In this document: piece after piece, positions 1 to 7,636 of the stretch
Position numbering within the stretch: position 1 is the stretch's first letter
Layout: the number at the start of each line of letters is the position of its first letter
NCBI GenBank assembly: GCA_003246575.1
Contig: QJZZ01000001.1
Coordinates: 281,978-345,977, forward strand
From: Candidatus Saccharimonadota bacterium
Lineage (GTDB): Bacteria > Patescibacteriota > Saccharimonadia > Saccharimonadales > Saccharimonadaceae
Length of the DNA: 64,000 bases
Reading direction: 5' to 3'
The notes under the pieces: model-generated
Database searches by the model: none
What the model was told of the DNA's origin: nothing
Seen by the model: the letters and a program-made list of their open reading frames with translations, nothing else
Position numbers and translations under genes: made by a program

Positions 1-1012
1 GGTTTAGGCTCGAGAGAATACTGAACAGGCTTGTTGACTTACCTGATCCAGTCGGGCCAGTGACGAGAATCATGCCGTTTGGTTCGGTCATCGCTTCGCT
101 GATAATCTTGAGGGAGTGTCCCCAGTAGCCAAGTTGTTGCAGCGTCACCGTCTTGTTCGACTCATCAAGAATACGCATAACGACTTTTTCGCCTTCTGTG
201 ATTGGCAGTGTACTGACACGGAGCGCGTATTGTCGGCCGGCGACCTTAATCTTGAAGCGGCCATCCTGTGGCACGCGACGCTCGTCAATCTTAAGGTTCG
301 AAAGGATTTTGATACGACTAATCAGCGGCGAGAGTACGCTGCGAGGCAATTGGTTTACTTCCTTGAGGACGCCGTCGATGCGGTAGCGCACCTGGACATA
401 GTCCTCGCGCGGCTCGATGTGGACGTCGCTGGCTTGTGAGCGAATTGCATATTCGAGCAGCAGGTTAACAGTTTGAGCAACAGGTGAGTCTTCGGCGACA
501 TCTGCTTCGCTGACTTCCGGACTTGCCTCTGTCTCCACGCGCTGAACATCGATAACCTGGTCGAGTTTCTTGTCGACATCACCTTTGTAGAGTTCGAGGC
601 AGCTGAGGATATTTGAGTGGGTAGCAATGTAGAGCTGGGCGTCAGTGCCGAGCTCCTTCTCGAGGAAGTTGATAGCCTGCACGTCGTCCGGGTCATCCAT
701 CGCGAAATGGATGGTCCCATCCTCATCGATCTTGAAAACGATCGCACTATACTGGCGCGCGATACGCTCCGGGAGGCGGTTCAGGGCGTCGATTGTGATA
801 TCTTCAGGGACGATTTCGACGTAGGTAAACCCGGCAAATTCTGCAAATGACTTGGTGAGTGCCTGTTCGTCGATAAGTTTTTCTTTGATGACATGCTGCT
901 GGAGGCTGATATTGGCACGTTTCGCCTCAACAGCAAGCTCCTCGAGTTGCTCGCGAGTTGCAATCTTGTTCCGTTCCAGGAGTGCAATGAGGGTGTCGTT
1001 AGAAATGCGCAT
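1..1012 (-). CDS. pilB: PilB/GspE-type assembly ATPase, N-terminal part (cut by window edge)
   Basis: Cytoplasmic hexameric ATPase that powers type IV pilus extension (GspE/PilB family). The frame is open on the minus strand from ATG at 1012 to the window edge, giving 337 residues. It shows an N-terminal MshEN/T2SSE_N-like domain (start MRISNDTLIALL), then the ATPase core with SDVHIEPRED and DGRFKIKVAGRQYALRVS, and ends just after the Walker A motif GPTGSGKS. Walker B and the zinc-binding region lie outside the window. A TACAAT box (minus strand, 1027-1032) sits 14 nt before the ATG. It is divergent from tsaE across a perfect inverted repeat. The window carries several prepilin genes that such a motor would serve. 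PilB against GspE or a competence ATPase cannot be settled from this fragment. Confidence 0.88.
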   Translation of the reverse strand, partial: MRISNDTLIALLERNKIATREQLEELAVEAKRANISLQQHVIKEKLIDEQALTKSFAEFAGFTYVEIVPEDITIDALNRLPERIARQYSAIVFKIDEDGTIHFAMDDPDDVQAINFLEKELGTDAQLYIATHSNILSCLELYKGDVDKKLDQVIDVQRVETEASPEVSEADVAEDSPVAQTVNLLLEYAIRSQASDVHIEPREDYVQVRYRIDGVLKEVNQLPRSVLSPLISRIKILSNLKIDERRVPQDGRFKIKVAGRQYALRVSTLPITEGEKVVMRILDESNKTVTLQQLGYWGHSLKIISEAMTEPNGMILVTGPTGSGKSTSLFSILSSLN

Positions 1013-1043
1013 AGTACTTACGCTTTATTGTACCGTATCAGTC

Positions 1044-1077
1044 GTCACGATACCAGACGTACTATTGGTATCGTGAC
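1044..1077. promoter_or_regulatory. 12-bp perfect inverted repeat between divergent pilB and tsaE
   Basis: GTCACGATACCA (1044-1055) is repeated perfectly in inverted orientation at 1066-1077 around a 10-nt spacer. The arms cover the expected -35 zones of both divergent genes: the tsaE -10 is TATACT at 1088-1093 and the pilB -10 is TACAAT at 1027-1032 on the minus strand, and TGGTAT lies at -35 spacing for each. No T-tract follows, so an operator or symmetric promoter is more likely than a terminator. No binding protein can be named. Confidence 0.45.
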
Positions 1078-1101
1078 TGAGGTGGGGTATACTTTTTGGA
1101 G

Positions 1102-1557
1102 ATGAAATACGATATATCGAACGACGGTGACATGAAAGCGTTTGGCGCACGCGTTGCGACTGGCATTGTGGCTGGCTGCGTTTTGGAGCTTATTGGCGAC
1201 GTTGGAGCCGGCAAGACGACATTCACAAAAGGACTTGCCAAGGCACTTGGCGTCGAGGATCCGGTGCAAAGCCCGACGTTCACTATCAGCCAAGTTTACG
1301 AGCTTCCTGATAGTCGCAGGCTGGTGCACTATGACTTTTATCGATTGACCGATGCGGGGATTCTGTCTGCTGAAATCAGCGAAGCCGTACATGACGATCG
1401 CACAATTGTTGTCGTCGAATGGGGTGACATTGTCGAAGACGTCCTGCCTGAGGATCGTCTGACACTTCGCATCGAAGCAATAGCCGAGGATGAGCGTACG
1501 GTTGAACTGATTGCCGGCGGCGAAAACGCTCGACGGGTCATGGAGGCACTTTCGTGA
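1102..1557 (+). CDS. tsaE: tRNA threonylcarbamoyladenosine biosynthesis ATPase TsaE
   Basis: TsaE is the P-loop ATPase that helps TsaB and TsaD install N6-threonylcarbamoyl on A37 of ANN-decoding tRNAs. The Walker A motif is GDVGAGKTTFTKGLA, followed by the family block VQSPTFTISQVYE, HYDFYRL and VEWGDIV. The length (151-152 aa) is normal. I prefer ATG at 1102 over TTG at 1096: TATACT at 1088-1093 is 8 nt before the ATG but only 2 nt before the TTG, so the mRNA is probably leaderless. The stop overlaps the GTG start of tsaB (1554), indicating translational coupling. Confidence 0.93.
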   Translation: MKYDISNDGDMKAFGARVATGIVAGCVLELIGDVGAGKTTFTKGLAKALGVEDPVQSPTFTISQVYELPDSRRLVHYDFYRLTDAGILSAEISEAVHDDRTIVVVEWGDIVEDVLPEDRLTLRIEAIAEDERTVELIAGGENARRVMEALS

Positions 1558-1940
1558 TTATCTTGCTCGATACCTCAACTCCGGAATGCCGCCTGACAAT
1601 CGTCGATGCTGATACACGCGTGACGCACGCCTGGCAGGCTGATCGTACGCTCGCAAAAGGGCTCCTCGCCTATATTCGCGATACACTTACGGCGCGCAGT
1701 GCCACGGTCTATGATATTACTGCCATTGGTGTTTTTCGCGGCCCGGGAAGTTTCACTGGGCTGCGTATCGGAATCACGGTCATGAATACGCTCGCGCACG
1801 AATTGCACGTTCCAATTATCGGTGCACTGGGTGATTCATGGCAGGACACTGCACTCGAGCGAATTACGGCTGGCGAGGATGATGAAATTATTCTACCCGA
1901 GTACGGTTCGGACGCAATGATCACTACACCGAAAAAATAA
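1554..1940 (+). CDS. tsaB: TsaB-like protein, unusually short
   Basis: TsaB is the inactive ASKHA-fold partner of TsaD in t6A synthesis. The N-terminal strand IILLDTSTPECRLTI and the family hallmark FRGPGSFTGLRIG (residues about 61-73) identify it. Bacterial TsaB is usually around 200-230 aa; this one stops at 128, so most of the C-terminal domain is missing while the TsaD-contacting N-terminal domain is kept. The start is GTG overlapping the tsaE stop (GTGA). The tail EIILPEYGSDAMITTPKK is not recognisable TsaB sequence. It could be a minimal functional form or a decayed gene; coupling to tsaE favours function. Confidence 0.8.
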   Translation: MIILLDTSTPECRLTIVDADTRVTHAWQADRTLAKGLLAYIRDTLTARSATVYDITAIGVFRGPGSFTGLRIGITVMNTLAHELHVPIIGALGDSWQDTALERITAGEDDEIILPEYGSDAMITTPKK

Positions 1941-2022
1941 ACGAGCTTTGCCATTGCGCCTGGAAATAAAAAAGCGCTACAATAGAGTAAGTCTGCTATT
2001 TTTCTAGACTGATTCAACAATT

Positions 2023-2050
2023 TTGACACATCGATTTACCCTTTGATACT
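2023..2050 (+). promoter_or_regulatory. Sigma-70-type promoter of rny
   Basis: TTGACA at 2023-2028, a 16-nt spacer, then GATACT at 2045-2050. The rny start codon is about 50 nt downstream, preceded by AAGGA, so this gene has a conventional leader. A second TACAAT box at 1978-1983 lies upstream, followed by a short AGTCT...AGACT hairpin of unknown role. Confidence 0.55.
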
Positions 2051-2102
2051 ACAATTCGCGCTGCCGTATACAGTGCGGGGGTAGACCGAGAAAGGAACCA
2101 CC

Positions 2103-3593
2103 ATGATAGAAGCGATTATCGCCGCGATTGCCGGAGCTGTACTTGGCGTTGGCTCAAAAACTGTGTACGAGCAACAGCAGCGTAAGGCCGGGAAGCGCAA
2201 AGCTGATCACGAGATCGAGCGAGCCGAAAAGAAAGCGGCCGATCTTTTGAAGCAAGCCAAAGAGGAAGCCGATGAACTCGAGCGCGAGCGCCGCAAGGAA
2301 ATTAAGAAGACAGAAGACCGTTTACTTGACCGACAGTCGGCGCTGGACCGTAAACTAGATGAACTTGATAAGCGCGGCGAGCGCCTCCGTGCTGGCGAAG
2401 ACGAAGTTGAGAAACTCAAAGATGAGATTCGTGATATCCGTACCCGTCAACAGGAAAAGTTAGAGAAAATTGCTGGTCTCAAAAAACAAGATGCCGCTGA
2501 AAAGCTGATGCAGATGACCGAGCGCGATGTCAAAAATGATCTTGTTGGTCTCGTTTCTAAGCTTCAGAAGGAAGCCGAAGACGATGCGGATGAGCGCGCT
2601 CAGATGATCCTCGTTACGGCCATGGAGCGTATGAGCAGTGAAGTCACGGCCGAGCGTACAGTCACAGCCGTCAAGCTGACCGACGATGAAATGAAGGGCC
2701 GCATCATCGGTAAGGAAGGGCGCAACATCCAAGCAATGCAGCGTGCGACCGGCGTTGACTTCCTTGTTGACGACACCCCAGGTATGGTCGTGCTTTCGAG
2801 CTTTGACCCTATCCGTCGCCAGGTTGCACGACTTGGTCTTGAGATGCTCATGAAAGACGGTCGTATTCACCCTGGTCGTATCGAAGAAGTATTTGCAAAA
2901 GCTGAAAAGCAAATTGAAAAAGAAGTCATGCGCGCTGGTGAAGATGCAGCTCGTGAAGTTGGTGTTGTCGGTATTCCGAAAGAACTGCTTCAGTTGCTTG
3001 GTCAATGTAAATTCCGCACCAGCTACGGTCAGAACGTTCTCTTGCACTCGACCGAGATGGCACACATCGCTGGTATGATCGCAGAAGAAATCGGCGCCGA
3101 CGTTCGCACGACCAAGATCGCTACGTTGCTCCATGACATGGGCAAGGCGGTGACGCACAAAATCGAGGGTAAGCATCATCATATCGGTGCTGAGCTTGCC
3201 AAGAAATATGGCATGAGCGACGAGATCGTTCACGCTATCATGGCGCACCACGACGATATTGAGGCTACAACACCAGAGGCATTGATTGTTCGCATCTGTG
3301 ACGCAGCCAGTGCCGCTCGCCCAGGCGCCCGTAACATCAGCGCGGAAAACTTTGCCGAACGTATGCGCGACCTCGAAAACGTCGCTACGAGCTTCCCTGG
3401 TATCGATAAAGCCTATGCAATCAGTGCTGGTCGTGAAGTCCGCGTGATTGTCCGCCCAGAAAAGATCGACGATCTCTCGAGCATCAAGCTTGCACGTGAT
3501 ATCGCCACCAAGATCGAAAGTACTATGCAGTATCCTGGTACGATCAAGGTGAACGTGATCCGTGAAACGCGAGCAATTGAATACGCGAAGTAA
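2103..3593 (+). CDS. rny: Ribonuclease Y
   Basis: Membrane-anchored endoribonuclease that starts bulk mRNA decay. An N-terminal hydrophobic segment (residues about 2-18, IEAIIAAIAGAVLGVGS) is followed by a long charged coiled coil (about 30-190), a KH domain with GRIIGKEGRNIQAM (about 203-216), and an HD phosphohydrolase domain with the metal-binding HDMGKA and later MAHHDD. The length of 496 aa is slightly shorter than the roughly 520 aa typical of Firmicutes. The start ATG has AAGGA upstream, and a strong terminator follows the stop, so the gene seems to be its own transcription unit. Confidence 0.97.
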   Translation: MIEAIIAAIAGAVLGVGSKTVYEQQQRKAGKRKADHEIERAEKKAADLLKQAKEEADELERERRKEIKKTEDRLLDRQSALDRKLDELDKRGERLRAGEDEVEKLKDEIRDIRTRQQEKLEKIAGLKKQDAAEKLMQMTERDVKNDLVGLVSKLQKEAEDDADERAQMILVTAMERMSSEVTAERTVTAVKLTDDEMKGRIIGKEGRNIQAMQRATGVDFLVDDTPGMVVLSSFDPIRRQVARLGLEMLMKDGRIHPGRIEEVFAKAEKQIEKEVMRAGEDAAREVGVVGIPKELLQLLGQCKFRTSYGQNVLLHSTEMAHIAGMIAEEIGADVRTTKIATLLHDMGKAVTHKIEGKHHHIGAELAKKYGMSDEIVHAIMAHHDDIEATTPEALIVRICDAASAARPGARNISAENFAERMRDLENVATSFPGIDKAYAISAGREVRVIVRPEKIDDLSSIKLARDIATKIESTMQYPGTIKVNVIRETRAIEYAK

Positions 3594-3610
3594 TACGGAT
3601 CTTTGATACG

Positions 3611-3640
3611 AAACACCCCGGCTATCCGCCGGGGTGTTTT
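3611..3640 (+). terminator. Rho-independent terminator after rny
   Basis: A 12-bp stem (AAACACCCCGGC, 3611-3622, pairing with 3628-3639) with a TATCC loop, ending in a T-run. Confidence 0.85.
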
Positions 3641-3678
3641 AAGAGTATACTGTAGGTAGTAATTGGAGGAGGTCTGCT

Positions 3679-4008
3679 ATGGGTCAGCTAACGGATTCGC
3701 ATGTACGGGATATTGTTCGCTCTGAGGTGCACACACTGTCAAACGATATCAGACGTGATATTGCCAAGCTTGAAAGTCGTCTCCAGGATATGCATGCGCT
3801 CCAATCTGACGTTCAGCGAACACTGCACGATATCGAACAGGTGATGGGTCAGACAAAAAATATCGCGAGCGTATCTAGTGTACTCTCTCAACTTCAGCTG
3901 TCTATCGACGACATTAGAGCGCGAGTCAAGCAGGCCGAAGAATCAAATCGCTATACTGCTGGCTATGTCGCAATGCGTCTCAAGGAACGGTACGAAAAGC
4001 ACTACTAG
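3679..4008 (+). CDS. Small coiled-coil protein of unknown function
   Basis: 109-aa, nearly all-helical, charged protein (MGQLTDSHVRDIVRSEVH...). Heptad-like spacing of L/I/V through residues 15-95 suggests a coiled coil; there is no signal peptide, membrane segment or cysteine. TATACT at 3646-3651 and a strong GGAGGAGG ribosome site at 3665-3672 precede the ATG, so expression is probably high. It overlaps the end of the convergent sortase-like gene by 4 bp. I do not recognise a family. The 86-aa protein at 41211 has a similar build but no clear sequence match. Confidence 0.7.
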   Translation: MGQLTDSHVRDIVRSEVHTLSNDIRRDIAKLESRLQDMHALQSDVQRTLHDIEQVMGQTKNIASVSSVLSQLQLSIDDIRARVKQAEESNRYTAGYVAMRLKERYEKHY

Positions 4009-4649
4009 AGTGTGTCTTCGCCGGCTGGGTTCGTCTCAATGCTCACTTCACCAAGCGAGCGCGCTTCGACGGTGATGCGTCCGTCACTCGATCCGTCGGC
4101 ACTTGCCGTGTACAGTACGAGCAGCGAGTCGCTCGATTCTGCGTGTAGTGCCTCGACTGTCTGCGAGGTGTGCACTGATTCGACCGTATAGCCGTAGCGT
4201 TTGCCGCTGTAATCTAGGATAATTTGATCACCAGAGGTGAGTTGGTCGAGATGATAAAACGGTGATGCCACTACGGTTTGCTGAGGTGTCGTCTTGATGT
4301 CGAGTCGGCGTGCGCCGATCAATATAGTGCCTGTATCTCGAGGTGTACTGCTGGCAGTGCTCATCCACGCCTGCCCGTTTGTGAGACTCTGCGTGGCGTC
4401 GGAGTAACCGATATCTATGCCAAGCTTTGGGATAACAATACGGTTGTTGTCGGCGGTTGGCACCGAGAGATTCTGGGCGTCTATGGTTTGGGGCGGCTCA
4501 AGGTAGAGCATGTAAGACGGCGCTGCATAGAGCGCGAACGCGTAAAGACCACCGCCAACGAGGGTGACAGAAACGATGATGATCGAGGCAACAAGAGCAA
4601 CACGTGAACGCGTACTTTTGCGCGAACGGTTTTCGGCAAGCTGTAGCAT
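4005..4649 (-). CDS. Sortase-fold protein lacking the catalytic His and Cys
   Basis: The protein has a cytoplasmic N-terminus, one membrane anchor (residues about 16-43) and an extracellular sortase domain recognisable from NNRIVIPKLGIDIGYS, SPFYHLDQLTSGDQI and SGKRYGYTV. The two catalytic motifs are altered: the usual TxxAGH is TILIGA (Ala113 in place of His) and the usual LxxYTC is LVLYTA (Ala182 in place of Cys), while the Arg of the third motif is kept (GRIT, Arg191). It therefore should not be a transpeptidase. I start it at ATG 4649 rather than 4661, because the upstream ATG lies inside the TATAAT box (4660-4665). It is divergent from eno. A binding, scaffold or regulatory role is inference. 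Confidence 0.75.
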   Translation of the reverse strand: MLQLAENRSRKSTRSRVALVASIIIVSVTLVGGGLYAFALYAAPSYMLYLEPPQTIDAQNLSVPTADNNRIVIPKLGIDIGYSDATQSLTNGQAWMSTASSTPRDTGTILIGARRLDIKTTPQQTVVASPFYHLDQLTSGDQIILDYSGKRYGYTVESVHTSQTVEALHAESSDSLLVLYTASADGSSDGRITVEARSLGEVSIETNPAGEDTL

Positions 4650-4659
4650 AACTGTTTTC

Positions 4660-4683
4660 ATTATACCAAAAAAGCGCTATCAT
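4660..4683. promoter_or_regulatory. Back-to-back -10 boxes for the sortase-like gene and eno
   Basis: On the minus strand TATAAT (4660-4665) lies 10 nt before ATG 4649. On the plus strand TATCAT (4678-4683) lies 7 nt before the eno ATG at 4691. The two promoters are only 12 bp apart, so their polymerases should interfere with each other. Confidence 0.5.
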
Positions 4684-4690
4684 AGAACCA

Positions 4691-5974
4691 ATGGTAAACA
4701 TATCTTCCCTCAAGGCTCGACAAGTCCTTGATTCGCGCGGTAACCCAACCGTCGAATGTGACTGTCTGCTGAGCGATGGCGCGCTTGGACGTGCCGCGGT
4801 ACCTTCTGGAGCCAGTACCGGTAGTCGCGAAGCAATTGAATTACGTGATGGTGACGGCGGCGCCTACGGTGGCAAAGCGGTGACAAAAGCGATCGCGCAC
4901 ATCCTCGATGACATTCAGCCGCTTCTTATGGACATTGATCCGTTTGATCAGCGTGCTGTTGACCAGATTATGCTCGATGCAGATGGTACGGCGAACAAAG
5001 AAAACTTTGGTGCCAATGCGATCTTGGCGGTAAGTCTTGCGGTCGCAAAAGCCTGTGCAGTTTCCAGCGGAATTCCACTCCATGACTATGTCGCAGCACT
5101 TGCGGGTACGAGCGACGAGCAGAGTATTCCACTGCCAATGATGAACATCATGAATGGCGGGCAGCATGCTCACGGTGCAACAGACTTTCAGGAGTACATG
5201 ATTATTCCTGTCGGCGCATCGTCGATTGATCAAGCAGTTGAGATGGGCGCAAATGTCTTCCACGCACTCAAGAAAGTACTCGCCGAAGCGGGCTATGCAA
5301 CCACCGTTGGTGACGAGGGCGGCTACGCACCAGCAGTACGTGATGGTAACCGAGAACCACTCGAGCATATCACCGAAGCAGTCAAGCGCGCTGGCTATGA
5401 GCCAGGCCGTGATATATCGTTTGCAATGGACGTCGCGGCAAGTGAGTTTTATCACGACGGTCGCTATGACCTTGCAACAGAAGGTCGCCGCATCGAAGCC
5501 GGTGAACTTGTCGACTACTATGATGAACTCCTCGCAAACTACCCATTGATTTCGATCGAAGATGGCTTGGACGAAAGCGACTGGGAGAACTGGCCAGTAC
5601 TGACCGAGCGACTCGGTGATCGACTGCAACTCGTCGGTGATGACCTGCTGGTTACAAACACGAAGTTGCTCGAGCAGGCAATCGAAAAAAAGGCGGCAAA
5701 CGCGATTCTCATCAAGCCGAACCAAATTGGTAGCTTGACCGAAACGATTGACGCTGTCATGCTTGCCAAGAAAAACGGCTGGCGTACGATTGTCAGTCAC
5801 CGTTCTGGCGAGACCGAAGATACGACGATTGCGCACCTCGCAGTCGGTCTCGGCGCTGAGCAGATCAAGACCGGTTCACTTTCACGAAGTGAGCGTACGA
5901 GCAAGTACAACGAATTGATGCGTATCGCTGAGTTCAACCCCGAACTCGCGCTTGCACAGCCATTTAATCAATAG
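4691..5974 (+). CDS. eno: Enolase
   Basis: Converts 2-phosphoglycerate to phosphoenolpyruvate. At 427 aa it is full length, with the N-terminal block ARQVLDSRGNPTVE, the substrate loop SGASTG, the general-acid region VGDEGGYAP, metal ligands in SIEDGLDESDW and GDDLLVTN, and the catalytic lysine in IKPNQIGSLTET; the signature SHRSGETED is intact. The probable leaderless start is 7 nt after TATCAT. It is followed 18 nt later by the fused dehydrogenase/phosphoglycerate mutase gene, which supplies its substrate, so the two likely form a glycolytic operon. Confidence 0.98.
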   Translation: MVNISSLKARQVLDSRGNPTVECDCLLSDGALGRAAVPSGASTGSREAIELRDGDGGAYGGKAVTKAIAHILDDIQPLLMDIDPFDQRAVDQIMLDADGTANKENFGANAILAVSLAVAKACAVSSGIPLHDYVAALAGTSDEQSIPLPMMNIMNGGQHAHGATDFQEYMIIPVGASSIDQAVEMGANVFHALKKVLAEAGYATTVGDEGGYAPAVRDGNREPLEHITEAVKRAGYEPGRDISFAMDVAASEFYHDGRYDLATEGRRIEAGELVDYYDELLANYPLISIEDGLDESDWENWPVLTERLGDRLQLVGDDLLVTNTKLLEQAIEKKAANAILIKPNQIGSLTETIDAVMLAKKNGWRTIVSHRSGETEDTTIAHLAVGLGAEQIKTGSLSRSERTSKYNELMRIAEFNPELALAQPFNQ

Positions 5975-5992
5975 AAAGGTACGGGTGGGGCC

Positions 5993-7636
5993 ATGGCGAC
6001 GATAGCAATTTATGATGCGACTCAGATTGATGAGCTGCAGCTGAGCGATGGCCTCCGTCATACCGATCATTATTGGCACTATATTCGTGAGCCAATCAAC
6101 CTAGAGAATGTTGATCCTGATGCTGAGGTTGTATCTATATTCGTGAGCTCGAACCTCACTCGACAGGTGATGGAGAAAATGCCCCACCTTCGTCTTGTCG
6201 CGGCGCGCTCGACTGGTTTTGATAATATCGATCTCGACTACACCAAGGAGCACGGGATTACCGTCGTAACGGTTCCAACCTATGGAGAGAATACGGTTGC
6301 CGAGTATGCATTTTCGCTGCTCCTCGCTGTGACGCGCAAACTTGTACCAACAATCACCGAAACTGAACGCGGGACGTTTCGATCGAGTGATCATGTAGGG
6401 ATCGATCTCCAGGGTCGGACGCTCGGTATCGTTGGCCTTGGACATATCGGTAAACATACCGCGCAGATCGCGCGTGGTTTTGGTATGAATGTTTTAGCAT
6501 TTGATGTCTACCAAGACGCAGCGTTTGCCGAGCAGCATCAGGTAGAGTACACGACATTTGAAAATCTACTTGAGCGGAGTGATGTCGTCAGTTTGCACGC
6601 ACCGATGATCCCAAGCAACTATCACCTCATAAACGAGCATACGATTGCGCGCATGAAGCACGGAGCGATCTTGATCAATACTGCTCGTGGCGAATTGGTT
6701 GAAAATCGAGCACTCATCATGGCCCTGCAGAGTGGGCGTCTGTCTGGCGCTGGTCTCGATACAATTGAGGGTGAGAAGTTCCTTGATCGACATCACCTCG
6801 TCGATGCAATTGTCAGCAATTCAACTGCTCCAACAAGCTACGAACACGCAACCGAAAATTACGCACTACTGCATATGCCGAATGTCGTCGTGACCGAGCA
6901 CTCAGCCTTCAACACCGCTGAGGCTATTAAGCGTATCAATGATACGACAGTCGCGAACATGATTGATTTTTGGTACGGCAAAACGCCAAATGTTGTCACG
7001 GCAAAACGAGATTCTGGTAAACTCGTCATCGTGCGACATGCTGCCAGCACCTGGAATGAAGAGGGCAGGTGGACAGGCTCGCGAGATGTTCACCTGACCG
7101 ACCATGGTCGTCTGCAAGCCGAAGGCGTCGGTGAATTACTGAAAGATACGCAATTTGATTACGCGTACACGTCGCAGCAAATTCGTTCCCAGGAAACGCT
7201 TGCGGCAATCATGCGCACCAGTGATCAGGGGCAACTTGCACACGAAGCGTCTCAGGCGCTCAATGAGCGTGACTACGGTGTCTATACAGGCATGAAAAAG
7301 CATGCAGTTGAAGAGGCTATTGGCAAGGAAGCCTATGATGAATTACGCCGTGACTGGTCAACGCCAGTTGAGGGCGGTGAGTCATTGAAGGATGTCTATC
7401 AGCGAACGATACCGTTTTATCTCAGGATTATCCTGCCTCGTTTGCGTCATGGTCAAAACATACTGATTGTTGCGCACGGCAATAGCATCCGCTCGCTCGT
7501 CAAGTACATCGAGAATGTCTCTGACGATGAGATCGGCACGCTGGAGATGCTCCAGGATGCTGCACTTATCTACGAAGTTGACACTGAAGGTCGTGCGAAA
7601 TCACGCGAACAGGTCAGCACTATTTCGAAAACATAA
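5993..7636 (+). CDS. Fusion of D-2-hydroxyacid dehydrogenase and phosphoglycerate mutase
   Basis: Two complete enzymes in one 547-aa chain. Residues 1 to about 338 are a D-isomer 2-hydroxyacid dehydrogenase (D-lactate dehydrogenase-like): NAD motif VGLGHIGKH (about 147-155), catalytic Arg in NTARGELV (about 232) and His in TEHSAFN (about 303). Residues about 342-547 are a histidine phosphatase of the cofactor-dependent phosphoglycerate mutase type: LVIVRHAASTWNEEGRWTG (His349), LNERDYGVYTG, VEGGESLKDV and VAHGNSIRSLVKYIENVS (His495), closest to GpmA. The usual RHG is RHA. It follows eno by 18 nt. The fusion would join 3PG/2PG interconversion to NADH-dependent pyruvate or hydroxyacid reduction; channelling is inference. 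The 3' end overlaps the convergent protease gene by 17 bp. Confidence 0.93.
   Translation: MATIAIYDATQIDELQLSDGLRHTDHYWHYIREPINLENVDPDAEVVSIFVSSNLTRQVMEKMPHLRLVAARSTGFDNIDLDYTKEHGITVVTVPTYGENTVAEYAFSLLLAVTRKLVPTITETERGTFRSSDHVGIDLQGRTLGIVGLGHIGKHTAQIARGFGMNVLAFDVYQDAAFAEQHQVEYTTFENLLERSDVVSLHAPMIPSNYHLINEHTIARMKHGAILINTARGELVENRALIMALQSGRLSGAGLDTIEGEKFLDRHHLVDAIVSNSTAPTSYEHATENYALLHMPNVVVTEHSAFNTAEAIKRINDTTVANMIDFWYGKTPNVVTAKRDSGKLVIVRHAASTWNEEGRWTGSRDVHLTDHGRLQAEGVGELLKDTQFDYAYTSQQIRSQETLAAIMRTSDQGQLAHEASQALNERDYGVYTGMKKHAVEEAIGKEAYDELRRDWSTPVEGGESLKDVYQRTIPFYLRIILPRLRHGQNILIVAHGNSIRSLVKYIENVSDDEIGTLEMLQDAALIYEVDTEGRAKSREQVSTISKT

Noticed and set aside
4841-5836. Long open frame on the minus strand opposite enolase (also 2460-3251 opposite rny and 22336-23625 opposite the Clp-like ATPase)
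   Set aside because: Antisense shadows of highly coding-biased genes; no ribosome site, domain or sensible composition.
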